From assembly GCF_016429065.1 (NCBI RefSeq), contig NZ_JAELTX010000018.1, positions 1-52,794 of the forward strand: a DNA stretch of 52,794 nucleotides. Direction: 5' to 3'. The DNA comes from Pedobacter sp. ASV17. GTDB taxonomy: Bacteria > Bacteroidota > Bacteroidia > Sphingobacteriales > Sphingobacteriaceae. The position numbers and the translations under genes are program-made. Each line of letters opens with the position of its first letter. Position 1 is the stretch's first letter. The notes beneath the pieces are model-generated. The model was not told the DNA's origin and made no database searches. It worked only from the letters and a program-made list of their open reading frames with translations. This document shows, piece by piece, positions 33,992-43,400 of the stretch.

Positions 33992-35962
33992 ATGCGAAAA
34001 ACGATTTCTAGAACTTTAGTGGTTTTGCTAACCCTTTTATGTGGGCAATTAAGCTTTGCTCAAGATAAACCAGCAACTAAATATGTGCCCGAAGAAGCTT
34101 TTGGGCCTCTTTTTTATACCCAAAATGGGAACGAATACCGTTCGGCCAGTGGTGCTCCAGGGCCTAGATATTGGCAAAACAGGGTGGATTATAACATTAG
34201 CGCAAGCCTTGATGAAGCCACTAGTCGCGTTAAAGCTACGGTGACCATCACTTACAAAAATAATAGCCCTGAAAAGCTTCCTTATTTATGGTTGCAGTTA
34301 GACCAAAATTCTTTTGATGAAAAATCAAGAGGATTGGCCATTACGCCAGCAAAAAGCAGATACGGATCTCAAGGTGAAAAATTTAAAGGTGGTTATGAAA
34401 TCAGTAATGTTTCTGTTTCTCAAAAATTAAAGCCTGTAAAATTTACTTCAATAGTTGAAGATACCCGCATGCAAATCCGTTTGGACCAACCTATGGCGGC
34501 AAGTGGTGATGTGGTGGTGATCAAAATGGATTATTCTTACACCATTCCAGTGTTAGGTTCTGATAGAACAGGACACTTAACCACTAAAAATGGAGAAATT
34601 TTTGCCATTGCACAATGGTTCCCACGTATGTGTGTGTACGATGATGTGTTAGGTTGGAACACTTTGCCTTATTGGGGAGCTGGAGAGTTTTATTGCGAGT
34701 ATGGGGATATTACTTTTGACGTAACAGTGCCTGCAAGTCATATTGTGATGGGTTCAGGTGAATTGTTAAACCCACAAGAAGTGTTTACTGCAGAGCAATT
34801 TAAACGTTGGAACGAAGCTAAAAACAGTGATAAAACAGTTCATATCAGATCTGAAGCAGAAGTAACAGATCCTAAATCTCGTCCAGCAAAAAACAAGTTG
34901 ACTTGGAGATTTAAAATGACCAATACCCGTGATGCTGCTTGGGCTTCATCAAAAGCGTTTGTGTTGGATGCGGCAAGAATCAACTTGCCTAGCGGTAAAA
35001 AATCGTTAGCAGTTTCGGCTCACCCAGTAGAAAGCAACGGTGCAGATGGTTACGGCAGAGGTGTTGAATATGTAAAGGCATCTATTGAGCACTATTCAAA
35101 AATGTGGTACGAATATCCATATCCAATGGCAGTAAACGTGGCTGCTAATATTGGTGGGATGGAATATCCTGGCATTGTATTTTGCGGATGGACAGCTAAG
35201 AAGGCAGATGCTTGGGGAGTAATTGACCATGAGTTTGGCCACATTTGGTTCCCAATGATCGTAGGTTCTAACGAACGTAAATTTGGCTGGATGGATGAGG
35301 GCTTTAATACCTTTATCAATGATCTTTCGAGTACCGAGTTTAACAATGGTGAGTATAAACCACGTGTGATGAATATGAACGCCGTGGGTAAATCGATTAT
35401 CGGAAATCCGAAATATGAAAACATGATGTTAATGCCTGATGGAATGTCGGAACCTAACATTGGAGTCAACCTATATTTTAAACCAAGCTGGGCACTACAC
35501 ATTCTTAGGGAGCAAATTTTAGGCAAAGACCGTTTTGATTTTGCTTTCAGACAATATATCCACAATTGGGCCTATAAGCATCCAACCCCTTATGACTTTT
35601 TCCGCACGATGGAAAATGCAGCGGGAGAAGACTTAAGCTGGTTCTGGAAAAGTTGGTTCCTTAACAATTGGAAAATGGATCAGGGCATAGCCGAAGTAAA
35701 ACAAGTGAATAGCAGCAGTTTTACAGGTTACACCATTAAGGTAGATAACTTGGACAAAATGCCAATGCCAATTATTTTGGGCATTAAAACGAAAAGCGGA
35801 AAAACCGATATCGTAAAAGTTCCTGTAGATGTTTGGATGAAAAACACCAGCTGGATCGTAAGATATCCAACTACCGAAGAAGTGGTTGAGGTAGTATTAG
35901 ATCCGCAACAAGTTTTACCAGATAGTAACGTTGAAAACAACAAATGGACTGCAGGTAACTAA
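33992..35962 (+). CDS. M1 family zinc metallopeptidase, exported
   Basis: Exported aminopeptidase-like enzyme of 656 residues. The signal peptide is [22 protein letters not shown]. An N-terminal beta domain includes [19 protein letters not shown]. The catalytic core has [12 protein letters not shown] (the GxMEN-like exopeptidase loop in altered form) and the zinc site H413-EFG-H417 followed by Glu436 in WMDEGFNTF, exactly the HEXXH-X18-E spacing of M1. The altered GGMEYPG rather than GGMEN is usual in this Bacteroidota subgroup. It has a strong terminator of its own. Confidence 0.94.
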   Translation: MRKTISRTLVVLLTLLCGQLSFAQDKPATKYVPEEAFGPLFYTQNGNEYRSASGAPGPRYWQNRVDYNISASLDEATSRVKATVTITYKNNSPEKLPYLWLQLDQNSFDEKSRGLAITPAKSRYGSQGEKFKGGYEISNVSVSQKLKPVKFTSIVEDTRMQIRLDQPMAASGDVVVIKMDYSYTIPVLGSDRTGHLTTKNGEIFAIAQWFPRMCVYDDVLGWNTLPYWGAGEFYCEYGDITFDVTVPASHIVMGSGELLNPQEVFTAEQFKRWNEAKNSDKTVHIRSEAEVTDPKSRPAKNKLTWRFKMTNTRDAAWASSKAFVLDAARINLPSGKKSLAVSAHPVESNGADGYGRGVEYVKASIEHYSKMWYEYPYPMAVNVAANIGGMEYPGIVFCGWTAKKADAWGVIDHEFGHIWFPMIVGSNERKFGWMDEGFNTFINDLSSTEFNNGEYKPRVMNMNAVGKSIIGNPKYENMMLMPDGMSEPNIGVNLYFKPSWALHILREQILGKDRFDFAFRQYIHNWAYKHPTPYDFFRTMENAAGEDLSWFWKSWFLNNWKMDQGIAEVKQVNSSSFTGYTIKVDNLDKMPMPIILGIKTKSGKTDIVKVPVDVWMKNTSWIVRYPTTEEVVEVVLDPQQVLPDSNVENNKWTAGN

Positions 35963-35983
35963 TACTACCAAACAATGATATTT

Positions 35984-36016
35984 AAATCCCGTGAGTTTAC
36001 TTACGGGATTTTTTTT
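35984..36016 (+). terminator. Terminator after the M1 peptidase gene
   Basis: The perfect stem AAATCCCGT / ACGGGATTT is followed by a T-tract, 21 bp after the stop codon. Confidence 0.9.
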
Positions 36017-36451
36017 GTTAAAGATATAAGAGCCTATTTAATATGAGTTGGGGTTAATGCACTGATGCTTTTAGGTGTTTGTATTTTCTCGTTAGGATTT
36101 ATATTAGCTGATTATTTTTTTGTCGGACAATAGTGATTTTGAATCTCAAAGTCAGATGATATGCTTATCAACCATTCTCTTGTTCCGAACTCGTATTCGG
36201 TTTAATATCAGTGGTGTATTAAGCTGGTTCGCTGTTTTTATATCTCGAAACTTTGTAGCATTTTGTGGTGCAATTTGCGCTATATGCGCAATAAAGACAA
36301 CAGCAAATCCAATGTTATTTAATCAAAAAACACTTCTTAAGGCTTTTGGGTAAGGTTTTTTACGTTTTTTTGACATAGGCACAGATTTAGTGCAAAAAGA
36401 TTGGCGTATAGAGTGTTTTTTTTGCGCTAATTTTTTATCTATCTACAACCT
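36017..36451 (+). promoter_or_regulatory. Upstream region of the surface-protein operon, with a TTGCGC dyad
   Basis: 435 bp without a credible gene (a 77-codon frame at 36120 begins with TTG and has no protein character). A perfect dyad, TTGCGC-TATAT-GCGCAA, lies at 36275-36291. Its left half, TTGCGCTA, recurs at 36422-36429, just upstream of the start codon. Poly-T tracts are frequent in the last 100 bp. No convincing TAnnTTTG box, so regulation by another sigma factor or an activator is possible. Confidence 0.4.
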
Positions 36452-39400
36452 ATGAAGAATTTTACAAAAAGTATCACGCTATGCGTGGTGTTGAGCGTAT
36501 ATGCATATTTAGCAAATGCTCAGGTCAAAATTGGCGACAACCCCACAACAATCAATAAAGCTGCTATACTGGAGTTAGAAAGTGGAAATAAAGGATTATT
36601 ATTCCCACGTGTTAACCTAACCAGTACCACCGTTTGGGGTTTGGCACAAGGGAGCACTCCTGTTGCTGGTATGGTTGTTTATAACTTAAAAACAATTGCT
36701 TCTGGTTTTAGTGGTACTTCGGCGTATCCTGCACAGGCAGCGGATGGTACAGGTATTTATTATTGGGATGGTACAGGATGGGTGTCTCTAAGAGGTTTCA
36801 AAGGAGATGTTGGGACTGCAGGTGCCGATGGTAGAACATTGCTAAACGGAACGGTTGCGCCAACAAACGGAAGTGGAAATGATGGCGACTTCTATATCAA
36901 TACCACCGCCAATATGGTTTACGGGCCTAAAGTTGCTGGTAGTTGGCCTGCGGGAGTAAGCTTGGTTGGCCCACAGGGGCCAGTTGGAGCAACTGGACCG
37001 CAAGGCCCTGCTGGTGTGGCAGGTGCTGCCGGAGTTCAAGGTCCACAAGGCCCCGCAGGTGCAAACGGAATTGATGGTGTTGGTGGCCAATCTAAAGCAG
37101 GTACTGGTATAAATATTACCGGTAGCGGAACAGCGGGCGATCCTTACATCATCAACAATACCATAGTAGATACAGATAACCAAACCATCACCAGCTTCGA
37201 CTTTGACAATGCAACGAAAAAATTAACACTTGTTTTAGAACGGGGAAACACCAAAACGGTCGACATGAGCTCGCTAAAAGTGGCCGCTTCGAATGGATTG
37301 GGCGTTGATGCCGTTACAGGCGAAGTACAATTGGGTGGCGCCTTGTTAAAGCCGACAACTATTACCGTAGGTGCTAACTCTTTAGCTATCTCTGGCTTGC
37401 CCGCTACAGGAGCAAGTACCGATCAGGTTTTGGTGGCCAATGGTGCAGGGGGAGAACTAAGGACAATACCAGCCTCCAATTTCGTGCAGGATTTACGTTT
37501 GGTAGGAGCCAACAGTCACCTCACACAGGATGCCGGCGTGGGCTCGAATGGCACAAGTGTAGGAACAGGTGCCGATATCATTGCCATTGGCAACGGTGCC
37601 ATCAGCAAAAATACAACGGGTTCAGATAATGTGGCTATAGGTTCGAATGCCTTGAATTTTAATAGCACTGGCGGGCACAACATTGGTATAGGTCGCAATG
37701 CATTGGGGAAAAATACAACCGGCTCAGATAATTTGGCTTTTGGCTATAACTCGTTAGTTAACCTAGATGGCGGCAGCGACAACGTTGCGGTGGGTGCGCA
37801 AGTGTTGGCCTTCCTTACTAATGGAAACAAAAACACAGCTATTGGCAGATTGGCTGGAGGTAATTTGCAAGGTTCTCGAAACGTGATATTAGGCTATAAT
37901 GTGGGTTATAACTATAGTGGAGATGATCGTTTAATGATTGATAACTCCAACACAAATACCCCCCTGATTGATGGTGATTTTGTGGGTAGAAAACTAACCA
38001 TTAACAGTACCTTAAAGATTGCCGATTTGGCTACCGGAGCTACAGTTACAGCGGGCAACAGACCAGTAGTGGCCGATGCCAACGGTCAGCTAATGATCGG
38101 TACCGCACCTGCAGCTACCACAGCAGACAACGGATTGACGAAAAGTGTAGATAACATACAATTGGGTGGTGCTTTGACTACGGCCACCACCATTACTACC
38201 GATGCTGCCAAAACCTTGGCCATTGAAGGCTTACAAACTGGGTTTGCAACTGACAAAATAGTAGTAGCCGATGGTAATGGCGTGTTAAAACAAATTGACC
38301 AAGCTACATTGGTACCTAATTCGTTTTGGAAACTGACCGGCAATGCTGGAACCAATGCCGGAGCCTCGGCTTTGGGTAGTGCTGCAGATGGCAATTTTAT
38401 TGGAACTACCGATGCCCAGCCATTAATTATTGGTGTGGAGAATAAAAAAGTAGTCATGATAGATAACAAAGGAAACTTTGCGCTTGGGGTAAACCCAACA
38501 CTGGGTGCCGCTACAGGCAATTTTCTGGTAGGTGCTAACAATTCGAGCACCACCAATGGGGTGGCCTTTGGAAACGATAATACCTTGGCCGGTAGCGGTG
38601 GGTCGCCAGCCACCTCTCATCCTTTTGCCTTCGGTAACTCAAATACAGTAACGGGTAACAGGGCTTTTGCAGCGGGAAACAGCAATGATATTACAGGTTC
38701 GTATGCTGCGGCCTTCGGTAATGGCAATAGCACCACTACTGGCGTAAACTCTAATTATATTTTTCTGCAAGGGCAGAACAATAAAATAACGTCGGCTACG
38801 TCGAGTGCCTTTGCTAAGGCTTTTGGCGAGAATAATACCATCAATGGTACCGATACCCGTCATGCGATGGCTATTGGGCAAGACAATAATATCAGCACTT
38901 TACATGGTTTTACATTAGGCGATGCCAATACCGTTAATGGGGTATATGGCAAGGCATTAGGTGCCAATTTAACGGCTGCTTCTTTTGGGGAAACCGTAAT
39001 AGGACTTAAAAATGCCCTTACTACAGGTACCAGTACAAGTTTTGTGGCAACCGATCCGATCCTCCAAGTGGGTATTGGTCAACTTAATGGGGCAAATGCG
39101 CTTACCATCTTAAAAAATGGCAATATTGGTACCGATGTTGCTTTGGCACCAACAGAACGTCTGGATATTGGCTCGGGCAATGTACGTGTACGCGACATTA
39201 ATAAGCTTACAGGACAAGCTAGCGATAAAATAGTAGTAGCCGATGGCAATGGTGTGTTAAAAACAGTAGACCAATCTGTTGTTTCACCAGAATCTTGGCG
39301 CATTGAAAACACTGCCAATCCCGCAACAACAAATACGCAGAATATTTATCAAAACGGCAATGTAGGTTTGGGCGATTTTACAAGCGAAAAGCCTATTGTC

Positions 39401-40411
39401 AGGTTAGATGTTAGAGGCGCCATACGTGGTGGTATACCTAGCCAATCAGAGCTGCAAGGAACATCTGTGATAGGAGAAAACTCTGCGGCTTTGGGTAGCC
39501 GCAATTATGCGAGGGGTGAAAACAGTATGGCTTTTGGTGTAAGCAACGATGTGTCAGGAGAATATGCTGTAGGCTTAGGAGGAGACAACGCAGTTAGTGC
39601 AGAAGGTGCCATGGCTGCTGGATTTCGTAATGATATTGCGGGTAAGTATGCTGCTGCTATTGGAAGGTTTAACGTGGTAAAAGGTGTACAAGCCTTTGCA
39701 GCTGGATTTAGCAATTATTCAACTAGCGATAATTCGATGATGCTGGGAGAAGGACTACAGTCGGCATCAATAAACGAACTGGTGGCAGGCCGTTATAATG
39801 CCATTACCACGGGTAGTGCCAATAGTTGGGTACCTACTGACCCCTTGTTCCAATTGGGCAATGGTGTTGACAAGGACACCCGAGATAATGCCCTTACCGT
39901 ATATAAAAATGCTAATATTGACATTAATGGCCAAAATGTGCATGTACCCAACCTGCCCTCTGCCGTAGCTGCACAGCCTAATGATGCCTTTATAGTTTCT
40001 GACCCCAGTGGTAACCTCAAAAAAGTGTATTCCGTTACGGCTGCTCCGAAGTTCTTCTACTCACCATCGGTGGTGTTGCCAACAGCCAACGCCAACCTGC
40101 CAGCTGGTGTAACCTACGATGCAGGCACGCAAATCTTTACGGCTGATCTATATACCATCTACAACAATCAGTTTGGCATGACGGGCGATGTGGCCGGTGC
40201 TGGCCGTACGGCTATCAAAAGTACTTCGGCAACGAGCTTGCCCGTGTTGGCATCATCGGCTTTAGAGTACTTCGTAACCTATTTCGACAATACTGTATTC
40301 GATCCCAATTCCATCACTTTAAGCGATAGTGGCGTAATGACCTACAAAATATTGGCAGGGGCCACGGTAACCGAGAAAACCTACATGAACATTGTGTTTA
40401 AGGTGAAATAG
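36452..40411 (+). CDS. Giant surface fibre protein: collagen-like and YadA-head-like repeats
   Basis: An exported 1319-residue mosaic. The signal peptide ends at LANAQ. Residues ~24-112 form a region common at the front of Bacteroidota fibre-like proteins (AAILELESGNKGLLFPRVNL, then GIYYWDGTGWVSL). Collagen-like Gly-X-Y tracts follow at ~115-129 and ~173-211 (5 and 13 triplets; GPQGPVGATGPQGPAG). Much of ~370-500, ~690-870 and ~1000-1110 consists of short NxAxG repeats (DNVAIGSNAL, HNIGIGRNAL) like the left-handed beta-roll heads of trimeric YadA adhesins. Five DKIVVADGNGVLK-type connectors occur near 324, 536, 601, 925 and 1177. The last ~115 residues form a distinct C-terminal domain ending MNIVFKVK. 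No T9SS sorting domain is recognised. First gene of the surface operon. Confidence 0.85.
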   Translation: MKNFTKSITLCVVLSVYAYLANAQVKIGDNPTTINKAAILELESGNKGLLFPRVNLTSTTVWGLAQGSTPVAGMVVYNLKTIASGFSGTSAYPAQAADGTGIYYWDGTGWVSLRGFKGDVGTAGADGRTLLNGTVAPTNGSGNDGDFYINTTANMVYGPKVAGSWPAGVSLVGPQGPVGATGPQGPAGVAGAAGVQGPQGPAGANGIDGVGGQSKAGTGINITGSGTAGDPYIINNTIVDTDNQTITSFDFDNATKKLTLVLERGNTKTVDMSSLKVAASNGLGVDAVTGEVQLGGALLKPTTITVGANSLAISGLPATGASTDQVLVANGAGGELRTIPASNFVQDLRLVGANSHLTQDAGVGSNGTSVGTGADIIAIGNGAISKNTTGSDNVAIGSNALNFNSTGGHNIGIGRNALGKNTTGSDNLAFGYNSLVNLDGGSDNVAVGAQVLAFLTNGNKNTAIGRLAGGNLQGSRNVILGYNVGYNYSGDDRLMIDNSNTNTPLIDGDFVGRKLTINSTLKIADLATGATVTAGNRPVVADANGQLMIGTAPAATTADNGLTKSVDNIQLGGALTTATTITTDAAKTLAIEGLQTGFATDKIVVADGNGVLKQIDQATLVPNSFWKLTGNAGTNAGASALGSAADGNFIGTTDAQPLIIGVENKKVVMIDNKGNFALGVNPTLGAATGNFLVGANNSSTTNGVAFGNDNTLAGSGGSPATSHPFAFGNSNTVTGNRAFAAGNSNDITGSYAAAFGNGNSTTTGVNSNYIFLQGQNNKITSATSSAFAKAFGENNTINGTDTRHAMAIGQDNNISTLHGFTLGDANTVNGVYGKALGANLTAASFGETVIGLKNALTTGTSTSFVATDPILQVGIGQLNGANALTILKNGNIGTDVALAPTERLDIGSGNVRVRDINKLTGQASDKIVVADGNGVLKTVDQSVVSPESWRIENTANPATTNTQNIYQNGNVGLGDFTSEKPIVRLDVRGAIRGGIPSQSELQGTSVIGENSAALGSRNYARGENSMAFGVSNDVSGEYAVGLGGDNAVSAEGAMAAGFRNDIAGKYAAAIGRFNVVKGVQAFAAGFSNYSTSDNSMMLGEGLQSASINELVAGRYNAITTGSANSWVPTDPLFQLGNGVDKDTRDNALTVYKNANIDINGQNVHVPNLPSAVAAQPNDAFIVSDPSGNLKKVYSVTAAPKFFYSPSVVLPTANANLPAGVTYDAGTQIFTADLYTIYNNQFGMTGDVAGAGRTAIKSTSATSLPVLASSALEYFVTYFDNTVFDPNSITLSDSGVMTYKILAGATVTEKTYMNIVFKVK

Positions 40412-40479
40412 TGTAACCGTATTTTGATTTTCTACTAAAAGATTTAAAAGTTATTGATAAGTAACCTCTTATGCCGTAA

Positions 40480-43400
40480 ATGATGAAATCAAGCTCCATT
40501 AGCAAAAAACATATCTTTAAAATTAAACTAACCTTACTCTTTTTAGTTTTTGGCTATGCTGCTGCAGCACAAGAGCAAACCATGTATTGGATTGGCGGGC
40601 CGGGAAATTGGGATGATCTTACTCATTGGTCTTTTCAATCGGGTACACAAGGACCTACCACGCCCTCTTCTATCCCTACTTCCGAAACAAATGTGATCAT
40701 CGACGCCTCTTCCGGTTTTTCAGGCTCGGCAATAAATAACGATGCTGGTACCATCATCGGTCTAAACGGCAGTGTGTATATCAAATCCCTAATTTTCGAC
40801 GGTGGTTTAACAGCCAGTAATTCGCCCCGCATTATTGGCAATTATGGAGTTACAGTGAGCGGTAATGTCACTTTGCAACCGTTCGTGGTGCTGGCCTTTG
40901 GAAGCGGTCCCTCCGATGGACTTACCCTTGATCAGCCAATAGGCACTACGGCTACCTTTCAGCCTAATAGCGCCAATTTAGGTTTGGCTTTCACCAAATC
41001 CGGTGCTGGTACCTTAAATATCGATGGAAATTTTGTTAATAGTTATCTCTCTTACTTTAACAACGGTATTGCCAATTATAACGGTGCCGTATTTCAGAGC
41101 GGGGGCTTTGTCATGCAAAACAATGCCGTGTTAAACATGCCCAACTTGCTCACCTTAAATTTCACGGCATGGCAATCGCAAAGCATTAATGGTACCGCTT
41201 CGCTTAATGTGCCTCTGCTACAAACCATCAATACAAAAGGGTTTACGCTTAACAGCACCACCCCATTAAATTTGCCTAGTCTGCAAGTGTTTAATGTGGA
41301 GGGCGCAGTTGACAACGGAAACCCTGCAGCTACACTTACCTTAGCTAATAGTGCAGTGGTAACAGCAGGCAATTGGTCGTATATAGGTAACCTAAATGCA
41401 GGCACCGCCCAATTTCATATTACTGGGAATGAGTTTAGGACAAAAAGCGGTACCACTGTAAACAAGGTTTTTATAGATAATACTAATCAGAATGCTACGG
41501 TGGTAATTGCTGGGGCAGGTTCTATCATTAATGAGCTGTTTTTTATTATTAGCGGAGGGTATTTCCTCGAAAGCATGAATGTGGGCAAACTAAGCCTGGC
41601 TTCCTCGGCAAATTATCTCATACAGTTTAATACGGAGCTCACTGTAACCAGCCAGTTGATAGATAATACGGCCGATTGTAACGGTTTTTATCAAATTTAT
41701 GCTTTCAATTACCCAGCGGTGCCGGGCATGACGGCAAAACTGAACAACCAAACCGGTGCGCCAATTAACCTAAAAAACACCCGTGTTACTGGCATCAATG
41801 CACTCACACAACAAGTAAATGTAATAGGGGTTGATAATGGGGATAATACAGGCTTGATCAGTTTTACACAACCCGCTTCAAAGAATATTTATTGGGTAGG
41901 TGCCGGTGGCGATAATCAATGGAATACCAAAATGAATTGGTCGGCAAGCTCTGGTGGCGCAGGTGGTTACTGTATTCCCACCCAATATGATAACGTATTT
42001 TTTGATGTCAATTCGGTAGTAACAGGGGCCACCGTAAACATTACCAGTACGCCCGCCTATTTCCGTAACATCTCCATTCAGGATAATTTCCCCCAGGCAA
42101 CTTTTGCCTTGGGCTCTGCAAATAACGTGGGCATCAATTGCTATGGGTCTTGGTACATGAAGAGTGGCGTTTCTGTTAATGATGTGGTTTATTTCTATGC
42201 GCCAAGCTTAGGCGAAACCATTACTTCAAATAATTCTGTTTTTACAAAAAACATTCATTTTAGGGGGTTTGGCGGATGGGTGCTTCAAGACAAGCTTACA
42301 ACGGGCCAAAACCTTTATTTCAATAGCGGTACCTTAAATACCAATAGCAAAGATGTGTATATTTCGGAGACATTTTCGCCAGATTATTGGGGTTATCCGA
42401 TGTCGCCCGGCAACAGACACCTGATTTTTGGCAGTTCCGCAATTTCTGCACTTGCTTTTTGGGATTATCCTGGCGGGGGCACGCTTGATGCCGGCACCTC
42501 GCACATTACCATGAGGAATCCGAATGGTTCATTTAATGCCGGCGATAGCTATACCTATTATGATGTTACGGTTAGCCCTGCTGGAAGTGCCCAGCGCATT
42601 GGCTATGGTTTTAGTGGCTCTAATATAAACTACCATAATATCTATGTTTATTCAAGCTATGCTAGTTTTGTACAAGCTCCAAATAATACCGCAAACCTGC
42701 TAAAAGCGATGCCTGTTTTGGGCAGGGCCGAATTATACTTCCAAAACAACTTTACCACCAATGATATGGAAGTACAGTCCATGGCCATCATTTCGGCAAA
42801 CAATGGTGTTACCTTAACCATTAACCAAAACTTTATTTCGCACACAGCCGATTGTATGGGGCTGATGGAAATGTACGTAAATAATAAAACCGCAGGACAA
42901 AGCTTCACCTTTAAAGCCCTAAATAATGTAAAAATACCCAATGTGTGGATGACAGGTGTTACTGCCGATCTTACTACCGGGAAAACATATACCGCCACAG
43001 GGATACAGGGACCTGATGTAGCCAATTGGACTTTCACGCCCACGGCTTCGAAAGAGTTATACTGGACAGGCGCAAGCGATAGCAATTGGAACAATGGCTT
43101 AAATTGGACTACTAACATTAATGGAACGCCAACGCCAGGTGGCTGTGTACCCACTAGATACGACAACGTTCATTTCAACAGCTTTTCTAACCGCAATCTG
43201 CCAATTAACATACTCAATATACCAGCATATTTCAATAACCTGATTGCGCATGCCGATGCTCCTGATGGAATTGCCATTGTTAACGATGTGAATACCATTG
43301 CCAATGCCTATGGCAACACCATACAGTTGGGAAGCAATATGTACATCAACAGGTTAACTTTGCAGGGCGATGCTAATAATGGCGTGTTAACCACTAGTCA

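Noticed and set aside
36120..36131. TTGTCGGACAAT resembles the 3' end of tRNA-Gln (TCGGACAA), suggesting an att site
   Set aside because: Only about 9 bases match, no integrase is present in the window, and the tRNA is 12 kb away with housekeeping genes between; chance is the simplest reading.
36120..36353. 77-codon frame upstream of the fibre gene
   Set aside because: It starts with TTG and has no recognisable protein features; the region looks regulatory.
36452..40411. Prophage tail-fibre gene
   Set aside because: Collagen-like and fibre repeats occur in phages, but no other phage gene is nearby; the protein has a signal peptide and heads an operon with T9SS genes.
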